From Epiperipatus broadwayi (lineage: Eukaryota; Onychophora; Udeonychophora; Euonychophora; Peripatidae): a stretch of 64,000 bases of DNA. The DNA is taken from the NCBI GenBank assembly GCA_028023455.1, contig JAQFVV010000003.1:1388001-1452000 (forward strand), read 5' to 3'. The notes beneath the pieces are model-generated. The model saw only the letters and a list, made by a program, of their open reading frames with translations. It made no database searches and had not been told where the DNA came from. Every line of letters starts with the position of its first letter. Positions within the stretch are counted from its first letter, which is position 1. The position numbers were made by a program, and so were the translations under genes. Shown here piece by piece: positions 26,324 through 37,782 of the stretch.

Positions 26324-26554
26324 CTAATTTACAAGATTTTCATATAGCATTTTGGTATAACTCAATTGCTTTTGAATAATTTTGAGATAAGTATCTAAAG
26401 ATTTTGCTATGAACTCCTTAGATTCTACATCTATATCCTTTACATAAATAGTAACTTGATCATAAGCACTAACATAACTCTTAACTTTATCAATAATAGT
26501 TGCTATTTTATCAGATAATCTTACTTTTCCTTTGACTATCTTGATAAACATCAT
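26324..26554 (-). CDS. small ORF, possible downstream part of the gag-like region
   Basis: 76 residues with a helical, lysine-rich composition. Its ATG overlaps the stop of a 53-codon frame (26551-26712, -) by the ATGA pattern. That frame in turn begins just after the end of the 359-residue ORF. All three lie on the same strand and have similar composition, so they may be pieces of one longer reading frame separated by frameshifts. No domain is recognised. It could also be chance in AT-rich DNA. Confidence 0.35.
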   Translation of the reverse strand: MMFIKIVKGKVRLSDKIATIIDKVKSYVSAYDQVTIYVKDIDVESKEFIAKSLDTYLKIIQKQLSYTKMLYENLVN

Positions 26555-26712
26555 CGACTTGAGTAAGTCTTTATTTTACTTATTCTAGATTCAATTAAAA
26601 ACAATTCTCTGGATAATTTTGAATGGTATTCATTCAAATTTTCTAAATAATCCTTTAAAAATCGCAAATCAGTGTGATATAATTTCAACATTAAAGAACT
26701 CTTGAAAATCAT
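26551..26712 (-). CDS. short ORF linking the gag-like ORF to the downstream ORF
   Basis: 53 codons from the ATG at 26712 to TGA at 26551-26553, rich in Leu, Lys, Arg and Glu (for example LKDYLENLNEYHSKLSREL), which suggests a helix. It starts 6 bp beyond the stop of 26719-27798 and overlaps the start of 26324-26554. It is probably part of a formerly continuous frame; no function is assigned. Confidence 0.3.
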   Translation of the reverse strand: MIFKSSLMLKLYHTDLRFLKDYLENLNEYHSKLSRELFLIESRISKIKTYSSR

Positions 26713-26718
26713 TTTGTT

Positions 26719-27798
26719 TTACAACAATAACATTATTATATTAATTATTTTCAGTTTAACTTTAGGTTTACTTAAATCTCTTTCCTTAGTTATATTTTCT
26801 TGAAGAAAATCAATATTATTTATCTTTCCATCTATAACTTTAAGTTTAACTTTAGCTTTTCCAATATCTTTCATAAAATCTATACTTCTTTTAAGATAAT
26901 TTATTTTAAACTTATCTCTACTCATTTCTTTGAATTTTACTTTAATTTTCTTCATATTTTTACTGGTATAAATTATCTCAAGAAAATCTATTTTAATTTT
27001 CTCTTTACTTCTGAATTTAAGTTTTATTTTGACTTTGCCTAAATCTCCATTTGGATCAATTTCTACTTCCATAAAATTTACATTACATATTATATTGTTA
27101 ATTCTTGTAAAGAATATTTCTTTGTAAATATTAATTTTTGTATAAACGTTTCCACAATTAATGGTACATTTTTGAACTAGATTTTGTATTTTATCTTTAA
27201 ATTTATTACTGGTATTATCCATAATCTTTAGTAATTTTTCACCTAAAGAATTTAATTTTATTTCTACAGATTCATCAATTCTTTTATCCTTACTATAGTA
27301 TTCATCAAAAATTTTAGGTTTCTTTATAGTCTTTCTTTCAACTACTTCTAATCTGGCTATAATTCCTTGATTTTCTTCCTTCATTTCATTATTTATTTCT
27401 TCAATTTTTGCTTTTAAAGAATTAGCTTCCACTATTGTCTCTTCTCTATATTTTTCCATCTTTTCATCAAATTTTATTTCTACTCTTCTAATACTATCAT
27501 CTACCAAAACTTTTAATTCATTAGAATTAATTTTCATCTCAACTCTAAGTTCATCATATTTAGATTCTAGCTTCTGAGAAAGTTCATCAGAATTTGTTTT
27601 TAAACTAGTCTCTAGTTTATCAGAATTTATTTTCATCTCAGCTCTAAGTTCATCTTTTAATTCATTAGAGTTTATTTTCATCTCAGCTCTAAGATCTTTT
27701 AATTCATTAGAGTTGGTTTTCATCATAGCCTCCAGTTTCTCTATTAAATTCCCCATATCAAAACTACCACTAACTGACATTTCACTACTGTCATTCAT
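26719..27798 (-). CDS. coiled-coil ORF of the LTR element (gag-like)
   Basis: 359 residues, the only long frame between the LTRs, on the same strand as the element. Residues 1-30 hold a short acidic/serine leader and LIEKLEAMM. Residues 26-165 are a coiled coil built from repeated units of the type NSNELKDELRAEMKI, with variants NSDKLETSLKT and NSNELKVLV. The rest, after KKPKIFDEYY, contains a second repeat type alternating KVKLK/KIKLKF with I-DFL. No zinc knuckle, protease or RT motif is present. N-terminal coiled coils are known in some Gypsy-type Gag proteins, and the position after the primer-binding end fits gag. That identity is inferred; it may be an element-specific protein. The start is the first ATG in frame. 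Confidence 0.6.
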   Translation of the reverse strand: MNDSSEMSVSGSFDMGNLIEKLEAMMKTNSNELKDLRAEMKINSNELKDELRAEMKINSDKLETSLKTNSDELSQKLESKYDELRVEMKINSNELKVLVDDSIRRVEIKFDEKMEKYREETIVEANSLKAKIEEINNEMKEENQGIIARLEVVERKTIKKPKIFDEYYSKDKRIDESVEIKLNSLGEKLLKIMDNTSNKFKDKIQNLVQKCTINCGNVYTKINIYKEIFFTRINNIICNVNFMEVEIDPNGDLGKVKIKLKFRSKEKIKIDFLEIIYTSKNMKKIKVKFKEMSRDKFKINYLKRSIDFMKDIGKAKVKLKVIDGKINNIDFLQENITKERDLSKPKVKLKIINIIMLLL

Positions 27799-27839
27799 TA
27801 TTATTATGATTAGAATTACAATACTATATGCTCAAAAAA

Positions 27840-29513
27840 AAAAAATCTAAGATATATATATATTTATTTCTATATAGTAATTATCACAGATCAAGGGCTC
27901 ACCATCTCCAATCATTATTCCAACAAGCAATTTTTTAACTAAAAATACAAGCCTTTTAATCTTATAATACATAATAGCTATCTAACAATCTAAATTTTAC
28001 TTATTTGAACTCATGAACTTCTTGGCTTAAAAAAAAAAATAATCTTATCTATCACCATAACATCAACAAATTTCTCTAAAATATATATATGCAGAGAGTA
28101 ACAACTGATATCATTAAATAACATTTATTTATATTTAATGATAATAAATGTTCTACACTTATACTATATTAAAATGTGGATACTTCATATCAAATTCAAT
28201 ATAACCTTGAAATATTTAAACTACAACTAAATGTTCACATGCCTTAAAATAACTAATTTGATAATATAGTGAGACAACTTTCTCATTCAAAATAATGGTA
28301 GTTAAATATAAAATACTTAAATCGATACCTATAAATTTTCTGGACTTTAATACTTAATACCATTTTATACACATAAAAAAAAATATCCACTTCACTTATT
28401 ATTAACTTTTGTGCTCGAAATATTTTACTAAAATTGTACTAATGCAGTTTACTACTAACAAATATTTACTAATTGAACTTCATGTTTAAAAGTCACTTAC
28501 AAAAAAAAAAAAATATTAATATACTTGTTTTCAAACCCTAATTGATAATCAATGTAATAGATTATTTGTTACAAACAATAATCAATTAATCAAACTCTTA
28601 AGTTTGGTGTTATATATTTAAGTTATATACTTATCTATTCCTCCAAAGATCCGACAGATATTGACAACCAAAAGATTGATTAGCACTTCACAACTTTGAT
28701 GTAGATAAAAGAATTCAATCATTACTCCCAAAGCATACAATGTTTCATGAACACTTAGATGACTATCACATTTCATTCTATCCTATCTACTACAACCCAT
28801 AATAATTTTTCTTAGAACACCATTACACTACCCTGCTTATATTTAAGTCTTAGGGGCTATTATTTATAAATATTTCCTTGCTCATCTTTGGGAGACTTAG
28901 AGGCAAATATTATACTTATATTAAAATAATTATATCTTACTCTCTCTGGAGTTTTAAAGATAAAATCATGGCAGGACTACTGTTAACTGCTTCATGATAA
29001 ATAATAATAAACATCAAGATTTGGGTTGGAGCAATGAATGAGATTAATCAATCACAAGTGACATGAATGCATCACATCCTCAAGATAATAACCAAAATTC
29101 CCCATCCAACATCAATACCTGCAACAGAACCAACCAAACTCCAACAATCAAATATCCCATCCAACCTTCAAAATTATAGATTTTCTACAACTCAAACTTT
29201 CCAAATATGTACAAAATTATTATACTATAATTCAACACCATCAATATACTTTTTAAATTGAAATTAAACTGCTTCATGACTATATTTATCTTTCATCACT
29301 AAAAAAAAATACAATAATATTAACCATCACCATCTAAACATAAGGCTAAAATATTTCCATTTATATAAAAAAAAAATTAAACACACAAAAATGCTTCTCT
29401 TTCTTTAAACCATACATCTCATATTAATATATATACTAGACATCTTAATCTCAAGTATGTGGGGTATTTCAAGCCCTAATTAGCTTATTTCTAGCCCTAG
29501 TTGTTGCGCCAAA
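27840..29513. other. internal region of the LTR element, no ORF
   Basis: In element orientation this is the 5' untranslated leader between the putative primer-binding site and the coiled-coil ORF. It is AT-rich and has no frame longer than 64 codons. The ORF at 29067-29261 is on the opposite strand and looks incidental. Confidence 0.6.
29496..29511 (-). other. putative tRNA primer-binding site
   Basis: On the - strand, two bases (TT) after the CCATTACA end of the LTR comes TGGCGCAACAACTAGG. Starting with TGG, the complement of the tRNA CCA end, is the defining feature. I cannot name the tRNA with confidence. Confidence 0.55.
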
Positions 29514-31482
29514 TGTAATGGAATGTACTTGCTGCATTCCATTTAAATTGAAGAAAGACAAAATTATCCCGGTTATATATAAATAATGTAATGGAAACTA
29601 TAGGTTAGGTATAAGATAGCCCACGATTGGGCAAGCCAAATGTAATGGAAACGTATATGAGTAGCCCCATAATTAAGCAAGTTAAATATAATGGAACGTA
29701 TATGAGGTATTCCATTTATATTAAAGAATGAAGAAAAACAAACTTGTTCCAATTATATTTTAATAAATTGTTTAAATTGCCCTCCCAGCTAGCTTTATAT
29801 AAAACAAATCTAAAATCATACTAATCAATGAGATCTTTCATTATAATTTATCTTTTAGGTTGATGTGACTAACTAATCAAATATATATATCAAAAATAAA
29901 GGGACTTTTATTAAATTCAAATATACACATCTACTATAAAAATTTATGTACCTCTAAATATGTGTATGAAAAATAATATATGTAAGTGACCTACAAACCA
30001 AGTAATAAATGAAATAAGAAATTATCTTTTATTAAGTCGTAAATTCAATTAATTTACTAATAACTTTGGCATTAAGAAAATAAGAATAATATAGTATCGA
30101 TCTTTAAATAATTACAAAGGCATTATTTATAAAAATAAATAGCACATCTTTATTTTATGTTATCGTTTGACTTTAAATAATATTAATGTTTCAATATTAA
30201 TATAAACAATAAATATATAAAGACATATTTCTGCCTAATAGTTATAATATAAAGATACTAATTAATATATAGTACCTCAACTTATAAATTATATTTTCAG
30301 ATTTTAAAATTATTTAAATATTTATCTTAAACATCATCTGTTATACGTTTAATGTTATAATAGAACAAGACGCTTAAATTGATCATTCACAAACGTTACA
30401 TTTTACAATGAAAAAAAAAAATAAACAAAAAAAAAAAATATATCAATCTCAAAAATATATATCCACACATCACACATATATATATAAAATTATTAAATAC
30501 CTTTTTTTAAAAGTTCACTTAGTTAATTGTCCTTTTAAGAATTAATTTAGTCCATGAGTTTTTTCATCTGTATATATTTTTTTTTAATTTTAGAATGCAT
30601 TCTATAAAAGACGACGAAACGATTTCATTAAAGAAGATTATTAATTCTTGAATATATGCATATTTTATTAAAATGTTAAATCCAGTACATCAATTACAAT
30701 TACTTTCAGATTAGAATTAAATTGACGATAATACATTTAAGATAGCTATGCCAGCTTTTAACTCCAGACGCGATGAAATTTATACGTTGAAAATTTTAGT
30801 TGTTCCATTGAAAAATTGCTTTAGAATATATGAAAGCGATGATGATGATGCAGCCCTAGCTGCGATATATCCTTATTACCCCATCATAATTTATATGTTT
30901 ATTACAAAATATATATACGTTACTTCAGTATTTTAAAAAAATGGTAAACTTTAAAGAAATAAAATGTAATAAAATTCTATCCTTCAGTTGTTTGTTCTAT
31001 ATCCCATTTTTAATAAGCAATAATCCTAATAATGGCTTCCTTATTATTGTCGCGTGGTTTCATGCCAGCAGATGCTATTTTAAAACTCATGTTATATATA
31101 TATGTTCTCTTTTACAACAATTAATATCAAAATAAAAATAAAATATTAAGTATACATATAAAAAGTATCAAATCGAAAATTTGACATCTTTTAAAATATA
31201 CATAAATAATTATTTATTGCATTTAGTAATCATTGCAAATAAAATAATTTTTTTTTTAATCAACAATTTATATGTCCTTATTTATTTTAATAATTAAATG
31301 TTTATAACGATGTACTATCAATATATATAAATAAAATAATAACTTCAAATAATAACTATATTTAATAAACATAAAAGAAAAATTTAAATATTTCATATGT
31401 AAACTTTAACTTAAAGAGATTTTTTTTTTAATAACAAATAACAAATTTTTAAAATATAAATATCGACCTATTGATATTTACA
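29514..31482 (-). repeat. 5' LTR (element orientation)
   Basis: Almost identical to 24066-26038. Differences include single substitutions and changes in A and T homopolymer lengths. On the + strand it ends TATTTACA, followed by ATATATAT. In element orientation this is the promoter LTR. Confidence 0.92.
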
Positions 31483-31496
31483 ATATATATATATAT

Positions 31497-33616
31497 TATA
31501 ACGATCGGAAAGAAAGTGAAGATCGAATCTAACTGCAAACTACGATATCTGCTCTACAGGGCGCCATCTAGGCATTTAAACCTAGAAAAATTTATAGAGT
31601 AGGCAGATACGTGCTATTAAGATTCCACTTTATTTAAATATTTAGATTGTTAGCCCAAGTCACTAGCTCAGTGGAACAGCAGAGATTATAAAATATAACT
31701 TTATATCTCAAATATAAAAAAAATAAAAGCCACTGCCAGAAATTAACACATAAAAATATTTATTTATGCACATATAAAATCATTCTAATTTGAGGAATAA
31801 GTTTAACATTTTAGATGTTTATATTAATCTTTAATTTTACATTTAAATAGATTTCAATAATAAGTTTAATATTTATTTAGTGAGTCGAGTATGAATAGAC
31901 TATATAGATTGTATTTTAAAAGAAAATATTCTATCCCTTATTGAACCTTAGGCCAAAAAGTTCGCAGTCAAACTGGCGTCAATCCATCTGATACATTTAT
32001 GTATTCAATGCAGCATGCAAATACAACAACACAAAATACTATACTGTCAGGAATGTATGTCTGAACAGTAAGTAGAGTTAGAGAAGACATTGTCTCTCCA
32101 CCAACAGGAATGCTACATCTGTTGGCAAGTAGAACAATAAACATAAAACTCTATAGGAATGAATTGCGGTCCTTTGCCATCTTACAAACCCATCCATAGG
32201 CAAACAGAAGGTGTGTGGCATATATATGCAATCCTGCCCATAGCGGATCTCATACTACATCTACTAATTACACAAATATATCCAATCCATTGAGCCAATT
32301 CAACTACAAAACGAATAACCTAAGATTACCCTCCCTTAATATAACTTTACAAAACTATATAGCCATTCACGCCCGACTTAAATTTAACATTTAAATACAT
32401 TCGCACAGATGAATTTTATAAAATTTGTTTTAAAATGTTGAGTATAGATCGGCTGCACAGATTCCATGGTTAAAAACATTTCAAAATAAACATAACTGAT
32501 CAAAATACAAAGTCATCGATAATGTCAATTGCATAGGGAATACAAAAAAACCCAATGGAGTTCATCATAAGACACCGCAGTGCCATGATGACTTATATAT
32601 TCCAATCGACTATGAAACAGCAACATAATTAACTGCTAACGAATCGATGCAACATCTATACCCAACTTTAAATTTCATGCATTTAAATAATTTATACGAT
32701 AAGTATTAATACAAATAAAAAATAATAAAATGGAAATGATGTTTATCAACGCAAAACATATAAATTTAAACATTATTAATTTGATCTAAAAACTTACAAA
32801 AGTCAGATAAGAGTCCATTTTAACATTTAAGTTGGCTTGTTTATTAATTGATCAAACCCGGAAGAAAGTTCTTAATTATTCTTTTTTTTATGATTTTAAA
32901 AATTGTTTAGTTCATATAGCTCACAATAGAATCCATGTTCCTGTTGGCAATTTCCATGAAGACTTTCAGGGAAGGCCGGTATGATATTTTGGAGGTAGCA
33001 TTAGCTGGTTCCATTCTGGTATCACAGTCTTTTCATTTTTTAAACTAAGTGAGAGAGAATGACAAGTGCGTCTTTATCGTTCGTCTCACCAAATCAAGTT
33101 GGAAACTCCCTGGACCTCAATATTTTTCTTTTTATAGTCCTCCCATGAATTCCATGGACAAAAACGTCACTATTCCATTTTTTTCATTCGGGTCCGGGCT
33201 GAGGCTTGGTGCTTCCATTGGTCAAGCTAATTTCTTTTTATTCTCTTATCTAACTTTTCATCTGACTTTTTAATTACACAGCTTTTGGATAATTAATAAA
33301 CAATCATTTTCATTTACAGATTACAGGAATTAATTAATACCTGTTTTTATTTTAACTTACAATATTTCTTTATTAAAATATTTTTATATTTAAATCTTGT
33401 ATTTTTTTTTATAAAAAAATACGTTCAAATATCGTTTTTTTATTTATATATATATAAAAATATTTTTAAAGTTTAGCATCTGTGCGAATATATACGTTTA
33501 ACAAACATTTTAATTTTAGCGTTTAGTTTTTTTTTTTTTTAATACATTTATTTTTATTTGCGAACTTTAAGATTTTATTTTAAATTAATGTAACGACATA
33601 TTTATATATCGTTACA
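31497..33616. mobile_element. possible solo LTR
   Basis: A 2.1-kb block begins TATAACGATCGG and ends ATATCGTTACA. The ends are inverted (TATAACGAT against TGTAACGAT), and (AT)n tracts lie on both sides. It is less AT-rich than its surroundings and lacks any convincing ORF; the frame at 33049-33273 has no recognised domain. It starts only 14 bp after the LTR element, so one inserted beside the other in the same microsatellite. No second copy is visible, so the LTR call is tentative. Confidence 0.35.
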
Positions 33617-33659
33617 ATATATATATATAATTACTGAACTGTTTTTAAATCTATATAAC

Positions 33660-33925
33660 TATTCAAAAAAGTTGGCTTAGATTGGAAACATTAATGTTTT
33701 TTAACTTGGAGTATTAGCTTGTTAATAAAACAAAGGAATAAAATATGATTATTGATAGAAAGGTTCATTAGGTCTAAAAATTCCAGGTGTACTACTCCCA
33801 GTTCCAAAGATCCTTACTGGATGAAAACCATAATCTAGAAACTAGTCTGAGGATATTGTATAGGAAATAGATGAGTATTTATTAAGCACTACAATTTAGT
33901 ATCTATTGATTACTCAATCTTAGAT
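33660..33925 (-). repeat. dispersed repeat family B, minus copy
   Basis: Its reverse complement matches 23725-23975 in order: CATTCCAGT, TAGTGCTTAATAAAT, CTCAGACTAGTTTCTAG, and ACTCCAAGTTAAAAAAC. The two copies face each other across the two LTR-type insertions. Confidence 0.6.
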
Positions 33926-34014
33926 TAGGTTGTATGACTGGAATGAAATTATGTATTATTTTGTTAGTTTAATTAAAAAAAAAATTTCTCCTCCTCCAGA
34001 AAATTAACAAAGAA

Positions 34015-34180
34015 AAGAATGGGGATATTTTCATGTAATAACTAGAGATATGCCAAGCAGTGATTTTGTTAGGTAACTATTAATATCTATTGACAAATTT
34101 TTTATCTTGAGTTTAATTAGAAACAAAAGGAAGTACCTTTTTTTTTGTAATCCAAGTTTTTATATGGATTTATCTTCACT
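34015..34180 (+). repeat. dispersed repeat family A, copy 2
   Basis: A diverged direct copy of 23452-23640, most clearly in CTTGAGTTTAATTA and AACAAAAGGAAGT. Class unknown. Confidence 0.6.
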
Positions 34181-34499
34181 CTTTCCTATGTTTCTATTAT
34201 AATTATTATTTAATCTAACATCCACAGTTTTGCGAGGAGATAAATTGATATTTTCTGGATGTCAAAAAAAGATGTGATTGCACATACATATATATATAAT
34301 ATTAAATTTTCAATACACTGGTTACTGAAGTTTTAATTTTTATTCTGTACATTGCCACAAAATAAAAAATAATAATATTTATATATAATGAAACGAGAAA
34401 TTATAGTAGATAGCAGATTGAAGATTTAATATTGCATATTTAAAATTTGCTATTAAATTATTTTTTATGTATAAGTTTATTGAATCTATTATTATTTAT

Positions 34500-34522
34500 A
34501 TCCTTGATTGTTTTTATTTTAG
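34500..34522 (+). other. 3' splice site of the PKA gene
   Basis: A T-rich tract (TTGATTGTTTTTATTTTAG) ends in AG at 34521-34522 directly before the conserved coding sequence. The exon starts with TT, which completes a split codon, so the intron is phase 1. The intron extends an unknown distance upstream. Confidence 0.85.
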
Positions 34523-34650
34523 TTCTTGATGTGGATGCCTTTGAACGGTTGTTGGGACCATGCATGGACATCTTGAAGAGAAATATTAACTGTTATGAAG
34601 ATCAGCTTGTTGAACTGTTAGGAGAGACAAATTTGGAGGATGCTCGATGA
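34523..34650 (+). CDS. cAMP-dependent protein kinase type II regulatory subunit, last coding exon
   Basis: This exon encodes the C-terminal end of the PKA regulatory subunit, the tail of the second cAMP-binding domain (CNB-B), which holds the catalytic subunit inactive until cAMP binds. The 41 residues after the split codon read [18 protein letters not shown] and continue through RNI and [10 protein letters not shown] to a TGA at 34648-34650. The [14 protein letters not shown] and YE(D/E)QLV strings are diagnostic of type II subunits; type I ends differently. The length after RNI and the variable last residues fit a complete C-terminus. Codon use and composition stand out from the flanks. I did not find the upstream exons in this window, so the preceding intron may be very long. 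The ATG at 34447 is intronic and not a start. Confidence 0.93.
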
Positions 34651-37600
34651 AGTTTCAATCATCATCACTTGCTCAACAACTCCAAAGTTTAGATCCCTGC
34701 TTTATTATAACTTTGTGGAGCTATCTTCAAATCTTTAATTTATCATTCCAATTTAAACTGAAATGAAAGGTTTAATCATTCCAATTGTGAAAAAAAAATA
34801 CAATTCAGGGAAATATAATGAAACTCAGGAAGAGCAAGCATTTAAAAATTAATCAGTCGGTTTATTATTAATAGATATTATCACTGTCATATTATATTTG
34901 AATCATAATGGCAATTTTACTTAATTTTTATTTTTGAGTGTATTTCTACACAAACACAACATGCACGTGTGATTATATATCTAATTTGAATATGTGCGTA
35001 TAAGGGTATGTACAGGCTCAGATATATATATATATATATTTGTATGTGTACATACATATATGAATGTGTGTGTGTAAAAGATGTGACAGATATATTTACA
35101 AACAAAAAAGGTGTGTCTCTTTAGATTCCTTGTTTACAAGATATCAAGAAGGCCATTTAGTTTTAAAATATGGGATAATGAATTTAATTATTGACTTCAC
35201 ATTATTACATGTAACATAACTACTATTTATTAGAGCATTTATATGGAATTTCATACAGTAGTGAAATTCAATATTGTTTGTTATTAAATTGTATTAATCA
35301 CAGATGGTTGAAGGCAGGAATGTCAAATATTAATCTCAATAGCATTTCAGCATACTTTCAAACTGAAATATCCAATCATTTCTGAAAGAATATTTTTGAT
35401 GAAAGATAAGAAGACTGCTTTTTTTACCAGATGCATTTATCCTAACTATAACTAGATATATACTGATATGTGTATATTTAATCTAGATTTCTTATCTCAA
35501 AAAGTATTGTTAAACTACTTGAATTTTTAAGTTGCATAATTATCAACATTTTTTTCTCATAAACATATTCTAAATTAACAGATTGATAGAAATGCCTAAT
35601 ATTCTAAATTGTGAAATAAAATTTTATTTGAAAAATGAATTATTTACTATTTATAATTTAATTATTTTCTGTAATTGTTATACTATGAATTAAAAACTGG
35701 TATATAAATGTCAGTCGGAATTTTAAGGAATTAAAATATACCTATACAATTAACCATAAACCATTCGATTGATTAAGGTCTGCATATTTATATATTTCAA
35801 TTCTAAATTAATGGTATGTTAAGCTCTACAATTATTAAGTGTATAGTATATAATAATATCTTAAAATCTAATAAAAATATTCCCATATCATTTAATATTT
35901 AAAACTATGAAATTTCAAATTCTTTCAGGTGATTAAATTGAACAATAATTAAAAAATTTCACACTTCTGGTTGTATTTGTATCACACATGCATTTATATT
36001 AATATACCCTGGTTGAACAACTTTTTCAGGCATTACTTAATATAATGTCTAATTATGTATTCAATAACCTTTGTCTCATATCATAATTCAATGAAAGGAT
36101 ATGAGATGTCATATAACTTTATATATATACACTACACCTCACAGATTCCAATAGGTCTACATGTACAAAATATAAGGTACAATTAAAATGTTCTTTCAAT
36201 TTGCACAGACATCACAATTGTGACTCACAATACTAATAAATTGTCTGGTGCATTTAATAATTCTTTACTATCATGAATAGTTTAAATGTAGTATACATAT
36301 TTTTATATGTGTGCATATTTTAAAACATCATTTGCTTTTTTCATCTTAATATGGCATTATAAATGAAAATGCCATCTGTTATACATTTGAGTCATCAGTG
36401 GTTATTTCACTTTAGAATAGAAAAAGGACAGTGGCTCTTATATGTATATAGTCATATGTACACACATTGCAAACTAACAACAAGTCTTTATTTGGATTTT
36501 TTTTTTTAAATTTATATAACAAAATATTTTAATTTTTTAATCAGATCATTTAATGATTTGAGTTCAAATTTATTAGTTTATATTAAATAATGTAGCTTCA
36601 TTTGAAATGTCACAAATTTGAAAATTTTTCTAGAATTTTTGTTTTCACAATATTGATTATTATTTTTTCAAATTCCTTCTAAGAGTGTAGAGGATATTAG
36701 AAATGACTCTCAAAAAGACAAATGTAAAATTTAAGGATTACCGAGTTTTATGATATAGACCCAAAAAATTAGGTTCAAGTTATTATTAATGTTAAATTAT
36801 TCCAAAGATATTAATTCCACTATTCTACAGTTAATCAAAATTACAAGAATTTAATTATTGTATAAATAAATATTAGAAATATTTTTTTAAAAAAATAAAT
36901 ATTAATATTTAATTGCATCTATAAATATAGCTGAAAGGAATTCAAAATAAATAGAATGAATTAATAAAAAAAAAGGAAAATTCAATGAAATATTTGTGGA
37001 CAGTTTTGAAAAAATCCAAAATTTTAAAATATATGGTATTCATGTAATTAAAAATATTCAAACTGATTTTTTATTTTACTCATATTGATCACAATTAACT
37101 TTTAAAGGTATCCTAAAATGGCTTCTGGACATGTACTGCCTTATGTATTCAAGATCATGAATGTATTATTTTTTTAAAAAATCCTCTTTTAGAACCATTA
37201 CTATATATTAAAATTATTGACTTGATTCAGATAATTAACAAGAAATAATTATCTGTAGTATACATTACTTAAATATCAAAATTCATTATTTATTCAAAGA
37301 TATTGACTTATTTTTTAGTAAATAATTTTTTAAAAAGTATTTACTGTCATCAAGAAAGAATGGATTTTTTTAATTAATTTATTTTTCTTTAGGTAAGTTA
37401 TATTTGAAGTAATTCATTTTGGAATGGAATGCTTTAAGCTACTTTTATATGAAAATTTCAAATTTCACGAGATTTGATTATATTAATTCAGAAAAAGAGA
37501 AAATGTGTTAAAGACATTTTAAATCTGTTTGGCAAGTACTATCAAATCTCACTATAGCAAAGTATATCATTTATGTAAATTAGAAAATTGACAAAAGACT

Positions 37601-37782
37601 GCAATTAAAATTTCTTATTTAAATTAATAACATCTGTGGGTTAAATTACGACTTAGAAATGAAAGAAAGATTGAAAGAGATCAATTATTTATAGAATAAA
37701 AGATACATTAAGTGAAATACAAAGATATAGGAAATATCTAGAATTGTGAATTATTTATTTTATTGATAACAACAATTAAAGA
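34651..37782 (+). other. 3' UTR of the PKA gene followed by AT-rich DNA
   Basis: The 3' UTR starts at 34651. The first AATAAA I see is at 35615-35620 (an ATTAAA lies near 35283), so the UTR could be several hundred bases to 1 kb long; its end is not determined. Short (AT)n and (TG)n runs occur near 35020-35075. Beyond this no gene or classifiable repeat was seen up to the SINE at 37783. Confidence 0.45.

Larger units (their letters stand above)
24066..31482 (-). mobile_element. young LTR retroelement without pol, minus-strand
   Basis: Two direct repeats of 1973 and 1969 bp (24066-26038, 29514-31482) differ at only a handful of positions and enclose about 3.5 kb. On the - strand the LTR runs from TGTAAATATC to CCATTACA. 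The internal region then starts TT-TGGCGCAACAACTAGG, a plausible tRNA primer-binding site because it begins with TGG. Next to the other LTR lies the purine-rich GGTGGATTTGAGGGTAA, a plausible polypurine tract. Both signals and the only long ORF fit the - orientation. The flanks are ATATAT on both sides, a 4- or 6-bp target duplication within an (AT)n site. No protease, reverse transcriptase, RNase H or integrase frame is visible, so the element would depend on proteins from another copy. Confidence 0.88.

Noticed and set aside
26800-27042. 80-residue + strand ORF
   Set aside because: It is antisense to the coiled-coil ORF and reflects the lysine-rich repeats read backwards as Phe and Ile.
33049-33273. 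74-residue ORF within the possible solo LTR
   Set aside because: No recognisable domain; length is expected by chance in a less AT-rich stretch.
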